A DNA stretch of 64,000 nucleotides from Caminibacter pacificus (GCF_003752135.1 NZ_RJVK01000001.1:372001-436000), one strand, 5' to 3'; numbered from the stretch's first letter, positions 52,208 through 62,666 are shown. Notes: generated from the letters alone by a model not told the origin. Translations and numbers: made by a program.

Positions 52208-53032
52208 ATTTTAGAGAAATTGAAGAATTTTTTGAAAAAATTAGATATTAAAGAGATTCAAAACACGATAAACGATATTACGCTTTATTCGGCGGCACTT
52301 AGTTTTTATACCGTTTTTTCGCTTGTGCCGATAATTTTGATAGTGTTAAGTATTTTTTCAAATTCACCGTTTTTTAGTGAATTTTATACAAAACTCGAGC
52401 ATTTTATCGCTTCGAATATTTTGCCGACCAACCAAGATATGATTTCGACGTATTTAAAAGACTTTTTGAGCAATTCTTCGAAAATGGGGCTTTTAGGCGG
52501 TGCTTACGTTCTTATTACTTCCATACTCTTTTTTGACAACTACGAAACGATAATTTCTCAAATTTTCTCTCAAGAAAAGCGTAATTTATGGGAAAAAATA
52601 AAACTCTATTGGACGATGCTTACACTATTTCCCATGATGTTTGCCGCAGCTATATTTTTGTCCGTAAAGTTTCAATTTTTTCTCAATCAATCCGAATACA
52701 CTTCATGGATAAACGTCGTTAAACTCGCTCCGTTTTTTATTATCTGGATGACGTTTTTTTTGGCGTATAAATTTACGCTTATCGGTGAGAGTACCCGCTC
52801 TACTTTCGTAGTTTCGTTTTTTGTTTCGGTCGCATTTTTCATATCAAAAAACGTTTTTATCTATTACGTACTCATCAATAAAACATATACCACAATTTAC
52901 GGCTCGATTTCGCTTTTGATGTTTTTGTTTTTATGGATATATATCAACTGGATTATTTATATCGGCGGTATTTACGCTATTAAATATTTAGATATAATTA
53001 CACAAAAAAGGAGAGATAATGGATATCACTAA
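52208..53032 (+). CDS. YihY/virulence factor BrkB family membrane protein
   Basis: About 274 residues with six membrane helices and the YihY pattern: TLYSAALSFYTVFSLVPIIL near the start and YGSISLLMFLFLWIYINW near the end. The function is unknown. The only well-placed ribosome-binding site (GGAG at 52199-52202) lies 5 nt before an ATT at 52208, which may be the start; the TTG at 52220 is 17 nt away. Its 3' end overlaps ppa by 14 bp. Confidence 0.82.
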   Translation: MLEKLKNFLKKLDIKEIQNTINDITLYSAALSFYTVFSLVPIILIVLSIFSNSPFFSEFYTKLEHFIASNILPTNQDMISTYLKDFLSNSSKMGLLGGAYVLITSILFFDNYETIISQIFSQEKRNLWEKIKLYWTMLTLFPMMFAAAIFLSVKFQFFLNQSEYTSWINVVKLAPFFIIWMTFFLAYKFTLIGESTRSTFVVSFFVSVAFFISKNVFIYYVLINKTYTTIYGSISLLMFLFLWIYINWIIYIGGIYAIKYLDIITQKRRDNGYH

Positions 53033-53537
53033 AATCAAACCGGGAGACCCGAAAGAAGCGGTAAACGCAGTTATCGAAATTCCAAAAGGGAGCAATATCA
53101 AATACGAACTTGACAAAGAAAGCGGAGCTATTTTCCTTGATAGAATTTTATACGGAAGCCAATTTTATCCTGCAAATTACGGATTCGTACCGAATACATT
53201 GGCAGATGACGGAGACCCTATCGATATTTTAGTACTTTCAAGCGAAAGCGTAGTACCAGGTACTGTAATTAAAAGTAGAGTTATCGGTGTTTTAATTATG
53301 GAAGACGAGAGCGGAAAAGACGAAAAAGTAGTGGCGGTACCTGTTACAAAACTCGACCCTAAAATGGCGAATATCAATACTCTTGAAGATTTACCAGAAA
53401 TCGAACTTAACCAAATCAAACATTTCTTCGAAACATACAAAGACCTTGAGCCTGGTAAATGGGTAAAAGTTACGGGATATGCCGGAAGAGAAAAAGCTAT
53501 CGAGCTTATTCAAAAAGCGATTGACAACTACAAATAA
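53019..53537 (+). CDS. ppa: inorganic pyrophosphatase
   Basis: Hydrolyses pyrophosphate and drives biosynthesis forward. The family I signature DDGDPIDILV, with its metal-binding aspartates, and the substrate residues in IPKGSNIKYELDKESG are present. Length 172 aa is standard. It starts inside the YihY gene behind AAAAGGAG and ends at a strong terminator. Confidence 0.97.
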   Translation: MDITKIKPGDPKEAVNAVIEIPKGSNIKYELDKESGAIFLDRILYGSQFYPANYGFVPNTLADDGDPIDILVLSSESVVPGTVIKSRVIGVLIMEDESGKDEKVVAVPVTKLDPKMANINTLEDLPEIELNQIKHFFETYKDLEPGKWVKVTGYAGREKAIELIQKAIDNYK

Positions 53538-53548
53538 AAAAACATAAA

Positions 53549-53579
53549 CGAAAAGTTTTTTATAACTTTTCGCTTTTTT
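53549..53579 (+). terminator. intrinsic terminator after ppa
   Basis: CGAAAAGTT (53549-53557) and AACTTTTCG (53564-53572) form a 9-bp stem with a six-base loop, then C and six T. Confidence 0.85.
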
Positions 53580-53674
53580 GTTACTTATCTACACATTTTC
53601 TATTTAAAGCATTTAAAACCTATCTCAAAACTCTTGATTTTGTTTATTATAGATAAAAAACCTAAGGAGAAAAT

Positions 53675-55627
53675 ATGTTAAACGAAGTATATTATCCGCA
53701 CAAAGAGCTATTTAAAAATCCGGCTTTTAAAAATATGTGCGAGTATCATGACAAGGTAAGAGAATTCGAAAAAGATTACGAAGGCACTTGGGGAAAACTT
53801 GCAAGAGAAAAAATCACATGGTTTAGACTTTACGATAAAGTGCTCGATGAAAGTAACGCTCCTTTTTATAAATGGTTTACGGGTGGAAAATTAAACGTTT
53901 CGTATCAATGTATAGACAGACATCTTGATAAAAAGAAAAACAAAGCCGCTATTATTTGGGAAGGTGATAACGGAGAAAAAAGAGTAATCACTTATCTTGA
54001 GCTTTATAAAGAAGTTAATAAATTCGCAAATCTTCTAAAAGAAATGGGCGTTAAAAAAGGAGATAGAGTCGTAATTTATATGCCGATGATTCCCGAAGCG
54101 GCGTTTGCGATGCTTGCGTGTGCGAGAATCGGGGCGATTCACAGCGTAGTTTTCGGAGGATTTAGTGCGGAAGCTTTGAAAGACAGAATTTTAGACGCTC
54201 AGGCAAAAGTAGTTATTACTGCTGACGGAGCTTTTAGAAAAGGCAAACCTTATATGCTAAAACCCGTAGTTGATAAAGCTCTTGAGGGCGTTGATATTGT
54301 TGAAAAAGTGATTGTGGTTGAGAGAAACAACGAAGATATCGAGTGGGTTGAGGGAAGAGACGTAAGTTATAACGAGCTTATCCAAAACCAATCAACCGAA
54401 TGTGAGCCGGAGGTTATGGATAGCGAAGACCCTCTATTTTTATTATACACGTCAGGAAGTACAGGAAAACCAAAAGGCGTACAGCACTCTCAAGCCGGAT
54501 ATATTCTTTGGGCGCAACTTACAATGGAATGGGTATTTGACATAAAAGACAACGATACTTATTGGTGTACGGCGGATATCGGTTGGATTACGGGGCATAC
54601 TTATATCGTTTACGGACCGCTTGCGGCAGGTGCGACTACCGTTATGTTTGAGGGAGTATTAACATATCCTGATAGCGGAAGAGCTTGGAAAATGATAGAA
54701 GATTACAGAATCAACCAATTCTACACGGCACCGACCGCTATTAGATTGTTAAACAAAATCGGAGCGGACGAGCCTAAAAAATACGACCTAAGCTCATTGA
54801 GAATTTTAGGTACTGTGGGTGAGCCTATCGACCCTGCGGCTTGGAAATGGTATTATGATGTCGTAGGTGGCGGAAGATGTTCTATTGTGGATACTTGGTG
54901 GCAAACAGAAACGGGAGGTCATATGATTTCTCCTCTGCCAGCGGCTACACCTATCAAACCTGCAAGTGCGACCTTCCCTCTTCCGGGAATTTTCGCAGAA
55001 ATTATCGATGAAGAAGGCAATAGAGTAAAACCAGGAGAAAAAGGTCTTTTATGTATCACAAAACCTTGGCCGAGTATGATTAGAACGATTTGGGGAGACC
55101 CTGAAAGATTTGTAAAAAGCTACTTTTCTACCGCTAAGAAAAACGGAAAACCTGTCTATTTCTCAGGTGACGGGGCAATGTACGACGAAGACGGATACAT
55201 TTGGATAACGGGAAGAGTTGATGACGTTATCAACGTTTCAGGTCATAGACTCGGAACCGCCGAAATCGAAGCGGCAATCAAAAAACACCCTCACGTAGCC
55301 GAAGTAGCGGTAGTAGGTAAACCTGACGAAATTACGGGTGAGAGTATTTTTGCTTATGTGGTATTGAAATCGACTGACGATTTGGGTGAAGAAGTCGAAC
55401 TTATTAAAGAAATAAACGAAATCATCTCAAAAGAAATAGGTAACATTGCAAAAGTAAAAGATATTGCGTTCGTACCAGGACTTCCGAAAACAAGAAGCGG
55501 TAAGATTATGAGAAGAATCCTAAGAGCCATCGCAAAAGGTGAAGAAATCAAACAAGACACTTCAACTCTTGAAGACCCGAGCGTTGTAGAAGCAATTATA
55601 GCCGTAGTAAATAGCTGCGAATTATAA
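53675..55627 (+). CDS. acs: acetyl-CoA synthetase
   Basis: Activates acetate to acetyl-CoA with ATP. The adenylation motifs [25 protein letters not shown] and [13 protein letters not shown], and the C-terminal lysine region [17 protein letters not shown] (acetylation-regulated in relatives), are intact. Length 650 aa is standard. It starts behind AAGGAG and is a single-gene unit converging on the FAD reductase gene. Confidence 0.97.
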   Translation: MLNEVYYPHKELFKNPAFKNMCEYHDKVREFEKDYEGTWGKLAREKITWFRLYDKVLDESNAPFYKWFTGGKLNVSYQCIDRHLDKKKNKAAIIWEGDNGEKRVITYLELYKEVNKFANLLKEMGVKKGDRVVIYMPMIPEAAFAMLACARIGAIHSVVFGGFSAEALKDRILDAQAKVVITADGAFRKGKPYMLKPVVDKALEGVDIVEKVIVVERNNEDIEWVEGRDVSYNELIQNQSTECEPEVMDSEDPLFLLYTSGSTGKPKGVQHSQAGYILWAQLTMEWVFDIKDNDTYWCTADIGWITGHTYIVYGPLAAGATTVMFEGVLTYPDSGRAWKMIEDYRINQFYTAPTAIRLLNKIGADEPKKYDLSSLRILGTVGEPIDPAAWKWYYDVVGGGRCSIVDTWWQTETGGHMISPLPAATPIKPASATFPLPGIFAEIIDEEGNRVKPGEKGLLCITKPWPSMIRTIWGDPERFVKSYFSTAKKNGKPVYFSGDGAMYDEDGYIWITGRVDDVINVSGHRLGTAEIEAAIKKHPHVAEVAVVGKPDEITGESIFAYVVLKSTDDLGEEVELIKEINEIISKEIGNIAKVKDIAFVPGLPKTRSGKIMRRILRAIAKGEEIKQDTSTLEDPSVVEAIIAVVNSCEL

Positions 55628-55629
55628 GC

Positions 55630-55648
55630 GCCCTAAACCAGGGCTTTT
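55630..55648. terminator. terminator between acs and the FAD reductase gene
   Basis: GCCCT-AAACC-AGGGC followed by four T, immediately after the acs stop and overlapping the last codons of the convergent gene. Confidence 0.65.
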
Positions 55649-56919
55649 CCTGCGGCTACCGCTATTGGATAGAGAGTCGGTGGCGGTGTTAAAAGCGGAT
55701 GAGTGCCTATTTGCATAGTGTATAAATCCGAAGCCGTCGCGTTTTTTTGTATTGCAAGGCCTAAAATGTTTATCATCTCTCCAGTGCTTATTCCTCCGAC
55801 AATCTGAGCACCGAGTAAATAGAGGTCTTTTTTTGAAAAAATAAGTTTTACCTCTACATCGGTCGAGTGTGAGAATTTCGGCGGATGAGTGTTGTAAGAT
55901 TTTGCTTTTGTAACTATGACTTCAAATCCTTCTTTTTTAGCCATATTTTCTGTTATTCCCACCGCTGCAAAAACTTTATCTCCGATAACTGTAGAATAAA
56001 TATTTAATGAGTCTTTGTTGTGACGAATGATTTGTAGGCTATATAAATTCGCCGCAGCCACTCTTGCATCAAAAGCAGCGGTTGAAGCTAACATAAGAGG
56101 TGTTGGGTTTGCTGTAAAAAACTCCTTGTGTTCCACACAATCCCCTACTGCGAAAATATCTTTTTTTACTCTTAAATATTCGTCCGTTTTTATAAAACCA
56201 AATTCGTTTTTTTCTACATCCAAAAACTCGGTATTAGGTGAAAATCCAGTCGTTACAATCGTCAAATCCGAAGCTATTTTTTCATCATCTACCAATACGT
56301 AATTTTCCCCTATCTCTTCTACGCGAGCGTTAAGTTTTAGAGTGATGTTTTTGTGGAGTGATTCTTGGGCTTTTTTTGAAAAGTCTTCGTCAAAGGAGTT
56401 CGGAAGAATATTTTTCATCATTTCAATTAACATAATATTCTTACCATTCTTTGCAAGCTCATCGGCAACCTCAAGCCCTATAAACCCTCCGCCTATTATC
56501 GTAATATTCTTTGCATTTTTTGTTTTTTCGAGCAGATTTTTTAAATAATCGTACTCTTTTTTTATAAAATAAGCGTTTTTTATTCCCTGAATCGGAGGAA
56601 TTTTCGGTTTTGACCCAGTAGCAATTATCAGTTTGTCGAATTTGTATTTTTCATTAGCGATAGCTTCTTTGTTTTGAAAATCAATTTCTTTTATTTCATC
56701 TTCAATAAGCTCTACTCCGTGTTTTTTAAGCTTTTTTTCAAGATTCATCAAATCATCGTCAATCGAAAAAGTGTTAAAAATATAAGGAATACCGCAAGGC
56801 ACCAACTTTTTAGGATTTTTTTCTATTAAGACCACTCTTTTTTGAGGATAAAACTGCTTTGCGTTTATTGCGCTGACAAATCCCGCAACCCCTCCTCCTA
56901 TAACCAATACGTCAATCAT
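55633..56919 (-). CDS. FAD/NAD-dependent disulfide reductase, CoA-disulfide/persulfide reductase type
   Basis: A 428-residue flavoprotein: FAD motif VIGGGVAGFVSAI, a redox-active Cys42 in LVPCGIPYIF, NAD motif IIGGGFIGLEVADEL and a FAD-closing FAVGDCVEH. The single active-site Cys places it with CoA-disulfide reductases, NADH oxidases and persulfide reductases. A sulfur-respiring role (CoA-dependent polysulfide reduction) is attractive for this phylum but not proven. The outer-membrane protein gene lies 9 bp upstream. Confidence 0.85.
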   Translation of the reverse strand: MIDVLVIGGGVAGFVSAINAKQFYPQKRVVLIEKNPKKLVPCGIPYIFNTFSIDDDLMNLEKKLKKHGVELIEDEIKEIDFQNKEAIANEKYKFDKLIIATGSKPKIPPIQGIKNAYFIKKEYDYLKNLLEKTKNAKNITIIGGGFIGLEVADELAKNGKNIMLIEMMKNILPNSFDEDFSKKAQESLHKNITLKLNARVEEIGENYVLVDDEKIASDLTIVTTGFSPNTEFLDVEKNEFGFIKTDEYLRVKKDIFAVGDCVEHKEFFTANPTPLMLASTAAFDARVAAANLYSLQIIRHNKDSLNIYSTVIGDKVFAAVGITENMAKKEGFEVIVTKAKSYNTHPPKFSHSTDVEVKLIFSKKDLYLLGAQIVGGISTGEMINILGLAIQKNATASDLYTMQIGTHPLLTPPPTLYPIAVAAGKALV

Positions 56920-56928
56920 TTTCCCTCC

Positions 56929-57672
56929 TTAAAATCTAAAAACAAACCCGGCACCCAAATATTGATTTCTCGTAATACTTTTCGGTTCGTAAATAAGTGT
57001 CCTATTTGTACTTGTCTGAAGTACGGCATAATCCGATTTTGAAATATGCCAATATTGGTATTTATAAAAAATATACCAAACCGTATTTCCCGTTTTGAAA
57101 TATAGAGGCAAGTCTATATAAGCTCCGTCTGTATAGCCTAAATTTAGTACCGGCTCATTTCCTAAATAGACTTTTAGTTTCGGAGAAATTGCTGCTTGGT
57201 ATGAAATTTTGGGATTAAAAGCGAAATTATTAAAAAAGAAATGGTAATCGTATCTTATACCGAAATACGGCCAATAATATTTTTCGTCGTAATCTCCCGA
57301 ATAATTACTTTTTCCCCTATTCCACTCTCTATATCCTAAAGTTAAAAAGAAATAATTAACCCCAACTCCACTTTCAAAATTAAATATATAAACGCCGCTT
57401 TGTCTGTTTTTTAGTGGAGTGCCATCCCACGTGGAGCCTTCGTAAGTACTCTCACCTCCTGCAAATTCGGCTCTTAAAGTAAATTTGAGAGGTTTTGTTT
57501 TGCTTTTATAAAAAATCCCTATCCCGTTTAAATCCCCGAAATTCGTATAATCTTTATCTATTACGCTTCCGTTTTCATATTCTCTGTAATCCATAAACAC
57601 CGTATAAGTGTAAATTTCGGTTTGGGCGAAAAGATAAGTGGAAGCAAGTGCGGTTAAAAAAAGCTTATTCAT
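56929..57672 (-). CDS. outer-membrane beta-barrel protein
   Basis: A 247-residue protein with a signal peptide (MNKLFLTALASTYLFA) and many alternating Tyr/Phe-rich beta strands, ending in YLGAGFVFRF with a C-terminal aromatic as for BAM-inserted barrels. No family is recognised. ATG 57672 is chosen over the TTG before it by spacing from AAAGG. It starts inside the end of the double-HD gene. Confidence 0.72.
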   Translation of the reverse strand: MNKLFLTALASTYLFAQTEIYTYTVFMDYREYENGSVIDKDYTNFGDLNGIGIFYKSKTKPLKFTLRAEFAGGESTYEGSTWDGTPLKNRQSGVYIFNFESGVGVNYFFLTLGYREWNRGKSNYSGDYDEKYYWPYFGIRYDYHFFFNNFAFNPKISYQAAISPKLKVYLGNEPVLNLGYTDGAYIDLPLYFKTGNTVWYIFYKYQYWHISKSDYAVLQTSTNRTLIYEPKSITRNQYLGAGFVFRF

Positions 57673-58813
57673 CAAAAAACCTTTCGTTAAAATAGTTTTT
57701 TAGTTCGATTGAAAAAATTTTTTTGTTTTTATATCTGTTTTTGAGATATTCTACGGCGTTTATAAGCTCGGGGGATTTTATGCCGTGTTTTATACTCATA
57801 AGCGCTTCGACAAACGCGGCGAAATGATCGGCCGCTTTTACCAAACTGCCGTCAATTCCTTTCGTACCGAGCAAATCCTCGGCAATATCAACTTTTTTAT
57901 ATCCGTTTTCAGTAATTAATTTATTGGCAAACTCATCGGTAATTAAGATTTTTAGCTCTTTTTGGATAGGTAAAGGTGCAAGAGGCAATATTTTCTCTTC
58001 TATTAGCATATTTTCATAATCTTTTAGTATCTCATCAAGACCGGCGACCCCCTGTTTTACGGGGGCTATGATATCTCTTGTTAGGGCTTCTGGTAAATCG
58101 TGAAAAAGTCCCGTAAAAAAGTTATAATAAAGCTTGTGAGGATTTCCTCCGTACTCTTTTGTAAACAAAAAACTCATAACCGCCACAAAAAGCATATGCC
58201 CAAGCACAGAAGTTTCAGGAACTCTTGGAGTATTGGCCCACCTTTTTTGAAATCTCAAATTCCCGCAAAGCGATATAAAATCATAAGCTTTTCTTTTTAA
58301 AGCGAGTATTCTCACACCTTCCAAGTCATAATAATCCTCAAGCTCGTCTTCGAGGGATTTTTTTATCTCTTCTATGCCGTAAGAATCTTTTGCGAAGTTG
58401 TATATAAAATCAAATTCCCATTTGCTTGCAAGATAACTTGCGGCTTTTAGGATTCTTCTTTCTTTGCAGTTTGTGTTGTTGTATATTTCGATATATTCCA
58501 AAAGCTCGTCGTCTACTATCGATTTGAGGTTATTAATCACGAATTCGTCAAGCTCTTTTCCTTTGTGTTTCCTTAAATATTTATAAACGGGCGATTTCAA
58601 ATCCGTCAGCACCGCTCTATACAAAAGCCCGGCAATTGCAAGGTTAATTAACTTTATAAAATCGATCTTCTTTTCGTAATGCCCTAAAATATATGCGATT
58701 ATCATCTCGTGAGCTTGCTTATCAAGCTCCATAAACCGAAGAGGTCTTGGAATATCGTTCCACCTCTCGATAGAAGCGGTGGTAAATATTAATTTTACAA
58801 GTTTTGCGTTCAT
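57665..58813 (-). CDS. tandem HD-domain protein (YfbR-like duplication)
   Basis: A 382-residue protein with two related HD domains: ERWNDIPRPLRFMELDKQAHEM near residue 16 and QKRWANTPRVPETSVLGHML near residue 200. Only the second shows a full metal set (GLFHDLPEALTRD and later KAADHFAAFVE); the first seems degenerate. YfbR-type proteins are 5'-deoxynucleotidases. It overlaps the flagellar-like gene by 4 bp (ATGA) and the outer-membrane gene. Confidence 0.75.
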   Translation of the reverse strand: MNAKLVKLIFTTASIERWNDIPRPLRFMELDKQAHEMIIAYILGHYEKKIDFIKLINLAIAGLLYRAVLTDLKSPVYKYLRKHKGKELDEFVINNLKSIVDDELLEYIEIYNNTNCKERRILKAASYLASKWEFDFIYNFAKDSYGIEEIKKSLEDELEDYYDLEGVRILALKRKAYDFISLCGNLRFQKRWANTPRVPETSVLGHMLFVAVMSFLFTKEYGGNPHKLYYNFFTGLFHDLPEALTRDIIAPVKQGVAGLDEILKDYENMLIEEKILPLAPLPIQKELKILITDEFANKLITENGYKKVDIAEDLLGTKGIDGSLVKAADHFAAFVEALMSIKHGIKSPELINAVEYLKNRYKNKKIFSIELKNYFNERFFDE

Positions 58814-59088
58814 GCTTTTATATCCAAAAGTGTTTTTGTCATCTCGTCTTGGGTTTTTATTGCCGGAATTTGAGCTTTAAACCCCTCTTCAATCACGATT
58901 TGGTCGGTAAGCTCTTTTGTCAAGTCTGTAGGTTTTTGAGTATCTCTTGAAGAAATTTCAAGTTTATCGACTATTTTTGCATCCGTTGCGTTGAAATTTT
59001 CGGTATTAACGTTTGCAACGTTGTTTGCGTTTATATCCATAAGGGTTTGGTGAGCTATTAGAGAATTTACATTATTTGAGATATTCAT
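58810..59088 (-). CDS. flagellar rod/hook-like small protein
   Basis: A 92-residue protein whose N-terminus (NVNSLIAHQTLMDINANNVANVNT) follows the flagellar rod/hook N-terminal pattern, in which the conserved ANNVAN segment forms the D0 helix. The C-terminus (QDEMTKTLLDIKA) resembles the matching closing helix. It lacks any central domain, so it may be a short rod-like or export-related protein. ATG follows AAGG. Divergent from argH. Confidence 0.65.
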   Translation of the reverse strand: MNISNNVNSLIAHQTLMDINANNVANVNTENFNATDAKIVDKLEISSRDTQKPTDLTKELTDQIVIEEGFKAQIPAIKTQDEMTKTLLDIKA

Positions 59089-59133
59089 AGCAAGCCTTTT
59101 TATTTTAAATCGACCAAACTTTGCAGTCTTTGA

Positions 59134-59139
59134 TATAAT
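59134..59139 (+). promoter_or_regulatory. extended -10 box of argH
   Basis: TGATATAAT, an extended -10, lies 20 nt before the argH ATG in the short divergent gap. No clear -35. Confidence 0.55.
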
Positions 59140-59159
59140 TCTACCAAAAAAGGCATATA

Positions 59160-60533
59160 ATGAAACTTTGGGGCGGAAGATTTAGTACGGGGACTGCTAA
59201 AATTCTTGACGAATTCAATGCATCCATTCCTTTTGACAAAGAACTTTATATAGAAGATATCGAAGGAAGTATCGCGCATTCTCAAATGCTTGCAAATCAA
59301 GGTATTTTAAGCGAAGAAGAGGCACAAAAGATTAAAGAAGGTCTTTTACAAATAAAAAAAGAGATTGAAAACGGGGAATTTACCTGGGATATAGCGGATG
59401 AAGACATCCATATGGCTATTGAAAAAAGACTTATCGAGCTTATCGGAGATACAGGAAAAAAACTTCATACCGCAAGAAGTAGAAACGACCAGGTAGCAGT
59501 AGATTTCAGACGCTGGGTATTAAAAAGAAACCTCGATTTGGCAAAAAAAATCAAAGAGCTTATCGAAGTGTTCGTAAATATCGCAAAAGAGCACAAAAAC
59601 ACCCTGCTTCCCGGAATGACGCACCTCCAACACGCGCAACCGATAAGTTTTGCTTATCATATGTTGGCATATGCGAGTATGTTCAAAAGAGATTATGAAA
59701 GATTCATCGAAAGTTATAAAAGAAACAATAAAAACCCGTTAGGATGTGCCGCACTTGCCGGAACTCCTCATAATATCGACAGATTTCAAACGACAAAAGC
59801 GCTTGGATTCGACGAGCCTACCATAAACTGCCTCGATACCGTGAGTGACAGGGATTTTGCGCTTGAGATTTTGTTTAACATATCGATGCTTATGATGCAC
59901 GCAAGCAGAATCAGCGAAGAGCTTATCATATGGTCTACAAGCGAATTCGGATTTATTACTTTGAGCGACGAATATTCTACCGGAAGTTCAATCATGCCGC
60001 AAAAGAAAAATCCTGACGTTCCGGAACTTATCAGAGGTAAAACCGGAAGAGTTTACGGGAATTTGGTTGCGCTTTTGACCGTTATGAAAGGTCTACCTCT
60101 TGCGTACAACAAAGACACCCAAGAAGATAAAGAACCGGTATTCGACAGCGTAAAAAACGCCCTTATATCTATCGAAATTTTAAAAGAAACTCTTAAAACA
60201 ATGAGCGTAAACGCTGATAAAATGTATGAAGCTTGCAAAAAAGGACATTTAACGGCAACCGATTTGGCAGATTATTTGGTAAATAAAGGCGTGCCGTTTA
60301 GAGAGGCTCATCATATTACGGGACGTGCTGTTGCGTTGGCTGAGAGTAAAGGTGTGGATTTGAGCGATTTGAGCTTAGAGGAGCTTAAGAAAATAGATAA
60401 TAGAATCGGAGACGATTTGGATTTAAGCCTTGAAAACTCTATGAATTCGAGAAAAAGCTACGGAGCTACGGCACCTCAGAGGGTTCAAGAACAAATTGAG
60501 TATTTTGAGAAGTTTTTAAAGGAGAGCGAATGA
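59160..60533 (+). CDS. argH: argininosuccinate lyase
   Basis: Cleaves argininosuccinate to arginine and fumarate. The fumarase-superfamily signature [12 protein letters not shown], the start [10 protein letters not shown] and [14 protein letters not shown] identify it. Length 457 aa is normal. The last codons overlap the ATG of the OsmC-like gene. Confidence 0.97.
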   Translation: MKLWGGRFSTGTAKILDEFNASIPFDKELYIEDIEGSIAHSQMLANQGILSEEEAQKIKEGLLQIKKEIENGEFTWDIADEDIHMAIEKRLIELIGDTGKKLHTARSRNDQVAVDFRRWVLKRNLDLAKKIKELIEVFVNIAKEHKNTLLPGMTHLQHAQPISFAYHMLAYASMFKRDYERFIESYKRNNKNPLGCAALAGTPHNIDRFQTTKALGFDEPTINCLDTVSDRDFALEILFNISMLMMHASRISEELIIWSTSEFGFITLSDEYSTGSSIMPQKKNPDVPELIRGKTGRVYGNLVALLTVMKGLPLAYNKDTQEDKEPVFDSVKNALISIEILKETLKTMSVNADKMYEACKKGHLTATDLADYLVNKGVPFREAHHITGRAVALAESKGVDLSDLSLEELKKIDNRIGDDLDLSLENSMNSRKSYGATAPQRVQEQIEYFEKFLKESE

Positions 60534-61018
60534 TAAAAATAAGACATATTGACGGAAAAAAATACGAAGCGACAAACGGAAAAGATATTTTGGTAATCGA
60601 TACTCAAAAATATTCGCCGGTGGAGCTTTTTATTACGGGTATGGGTAACTGCTCGCTTTTTGACGTAGTGGAAATGGCGAAAAACAAAGGTTTTGAAATA
60701 AAAAACGCTTCTATGGAGATAGAATTTAAAAGAAGAGACACTTTCCCGAAAATCTTTACCGAATTTCATTTTATTTACAAATTCGATTCAAACGCCGATA
60801 ACGTAACGGCTAAAAGATGGGTGTTAAGCTCGCTTGAGACTTATTGTTCGACTATTAATACCGTAAGGGCAACAAGCAAGATTTTTTATACTATAATATT
60901 AAACGGAGAAACTATCGCGTTTAAAGAATCCATAATCTCAGGAAACGGTGGAGATTTGGGACTTGAGAGTTTTCATGATGACGATGACGGATTCGGATGC
61001 GCTTGTTGTAATTCATAA
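60530..61018 (+). CDS. OsmC/Ohr family protein with cysteine tail
   Basis: A 162-residue thiol peroxidase-fold protein. The two redox cysteines of the family are present ([11 protein letters not shown] and [11 protein letters not shown]). The C-terminus carries an unusual extension, [14 protein letters not shown], with three clustered Cys after four Asp, which could bind metal. It overlaps argH by 4 bp (ATGA). It would detoxify hydroperoxides if active. Confidence 0.82.
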   Translation: MIKIRHIDGKKYEATNGKDILVIDTQKYSPVELFITGMGNCSLFDVVEMAKNKGFEIKNASMEIEFKRRDTFPKIFTEFHFIYKFDSNADNVTAKRWVLSSLETYCSTINTVRATSKIFYTIILNGETIAFKESIISGNGGDLGLESFHDDDDGFGCACCNS

Positions 61019-61028
61019 GGAGTGAAAA

Positions 61029-61421
61029 ATGAAAAAATTACTGATAACTTTGGCTTTTGGCGGTTTGTTGTTTGCGATGAATCACGGACAAACAAACGAC
61101 CCCGATTTGCAATTGGCACTAAACGGAAAATTCAAACAAGCATTTTCAGGGTTTGAAAAAAGATGTATGAACAAAAACGACGGATACGCCTGCGGTATGG
61201 TGGGATATATGCTTGATAAAGGTATCGGCGGTATCGAAAAAAACCACAAAGAAGCTATTAAATACTACAAAAAAGGGTGCGAATTAAAAGACGCCGATAG
61301 TTGTACGCTACTTGGGTATTACGAATACAAACAAGGAAACACCAAAAAAGCAAAAGAACTTCTAAACAAAGCCTGTAAACTCGGAAATAAAGACGCTTGC
61401 AAATACCTAAACAAATTCTAA
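61029..61421 (+). CDS. exported Sel1-repeat protein
   Basis: A 130-residue protein with a signal peptide (residues 1-16) and two to three Sel1 helical repeats containing Cys pairs (CMNKNDGYACG, CELKDADSC, CKLGNKDAC). It is related in plan to the pair at 26.2-28.0 kb but much shorter. It follows the OsmC-like gene by 10 bp. Probably periplasmic and disulfide-bonded. Confidence 0.82.
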   Translation: MKKLLITLAFGGLLFAMNHGQTNDPDLQLALNGKFKQAFSGFEKRCMNKNDGYACGMVGYMLDKGIGGIEKNHKEAIKYYKKGCELKDADSCTLLGYYEYKQGNTKKAKELLNKACKLGNKDACKYLNKF

Positions 61422-62042
61422 TTTCGGGAGATAAATAAAACTATTCTTAAACTCCCACTCCTCTTTTACAAACCCGTATTTTAAAACCAAAAAAACACTT
61501 AAAGCACAAAAACAAGCATCGATTAAGTCTTTGTCTTTAAATCTATTCAAATCATCTTCAAAATATTCTTGAATATCTTTTTTCAAAATCTTTTTCAAAG
61601 CGCTCGGATAAACTTCAATAGCTTTTAAGCCGTTGATTTCAATGTTTTCGGGTGTTTTTACGAATTCGATATGTTTGCAATTATCTTGAATTTCTTGCAT
61701 ATAGGCAGTCAAATACCCTATATACGTCGCACAAGGCGCTAAGGGAATAATTTTAGTGTATTTATAAATAAGCCTTGCCGAGTTGTCATAAAGATAAGGA
61801 TTATTTATCGAATGAGATTCGTTGCCGACTATTTCTATTTTTTCTTCGTTTGTTTTTATCAGTTTTGCGGGCACTGAAAAAGGAGCGTCAATTCCTATAA
61901 CCGCCGGAGAATTTATATTTTGTAGATAATTAATCGCGTTTTTATGAATAGAATTGATTTTTAATTTATCGTTTATTATTTCGCACTCGACTATTCTTGT
62001 TTTATCTCCCCTTTTTCCTCCCAAATCGATACCGACAATCAA
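61407..62042 (-). CDS. DUF429 family protein
   Basis: A 211-residue protein starting IVGIDLGGKRGDKTR, with AVIGIDAPFSVP and a C-terminal KDLIDACFCALSVFL that fit the DUF429 RNase H-like fold. The function is unknown. It starts with TTG at 62042, overlapping the LysE-type gene by 4 bp, so they are cotranscribed. Its end overlaps the Sel1 gene. Confidence 0.8.
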   Translation of the reverse strand: MIVGIDLGGKRGDKTRIVECEIINDKLKINSIHKNAINYLQNINSPAVIGIDAPFSVPAKLIKTNEEKIEIVGNESHSINNPYLYDNSARLIYKYTKIIPLAPCATYIGYLTAYMQEIQDNCKHIEFVKTPENIEINGLKAIEVYPSALKKILKKDIQEYFEDDLNRFKDKDLIDACFCALSVFLVLKYGFVKEEWEFKNSFIYLPKLEFV

Positions 62043-62626
62043 AAAATTTCCTTAAAAGCTTCGAATGCAATTATTAATAATTTAATTGCAAAAAAGACAA
62101 AAACGACGCTTGCTATTTTGTTTATTAGATTTAGGAGTTTTTCTTCAAGGTTGATTTTCGAGCTTATTACAGCCCCTGTAAGAAAAGCAAGTGCAATTCC
62201 TGTAAAAAGCGCTACAAAACTTAACATAATATTCTTACTCAAAAAAGGTGTAACAACTACCGCGAAGAAAATCATAGCTTTAGGATTACTCAAATTTAAA
62301 AAAAGCGCTTCTTTATATATGTTTTTTGTAATATCGCACTCTTTTTTTATACTGACTTTTTCGTTAAAAATTATAACGGCTATCCTAAAAAGATAAATCG
62401 CACCTAAAATTCCCACAATAAGCTGAAAATAAGGATTTTTCCCTATCGTCCCAAGCCCTAAATAAACAAGAGATAAATAGACGATATTTCCACTCAAAAT
62501 TCCGGCAACGGCTATGAGGGAGTTTTTAATTCCGTTGCATAAACCTTGTCTTATTACGTAAAAAATATCGGGTCCAGGAGTCAAAGCGGCTACAAATCCA
62601 ACAAATGCCAAAATCAGATAGTCCAT
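62039..62626 (-). CDS. LysE/RhtB family exporter
   Basis: A 195-residue inner-membrane protein with six helices and the family pattern ALTPGPDIFYVIRQGLCNG near the start and LFLNLSNPKAMIFF in the middle. It exports amino acids or related compounds. Divergent from cutA across 40 bp. Confidence 0.9.
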   Translation of the reverse strand: MDYLILAFVGFVAALTPGPDIFYVIRQGLCNGIKNSLIAVAGILSGNIVYLSLVYLGLGTIGKNPYFQLIVGILGAIYLFRIAVIIFNEKVSIKKECDITKNIYKEALFLNLSNPKAMIFFAVVVTPFLSKNIMLSFVALFTGIALAFLTGAVISSKINLEEKLLNLINKIASVVFVFFAIKLLIIAFEAFKEIF

Positions 62627-62666
62627 TCTCCCCTCTTTTTGATAAAATTATACAAAAAGGCAAAAA

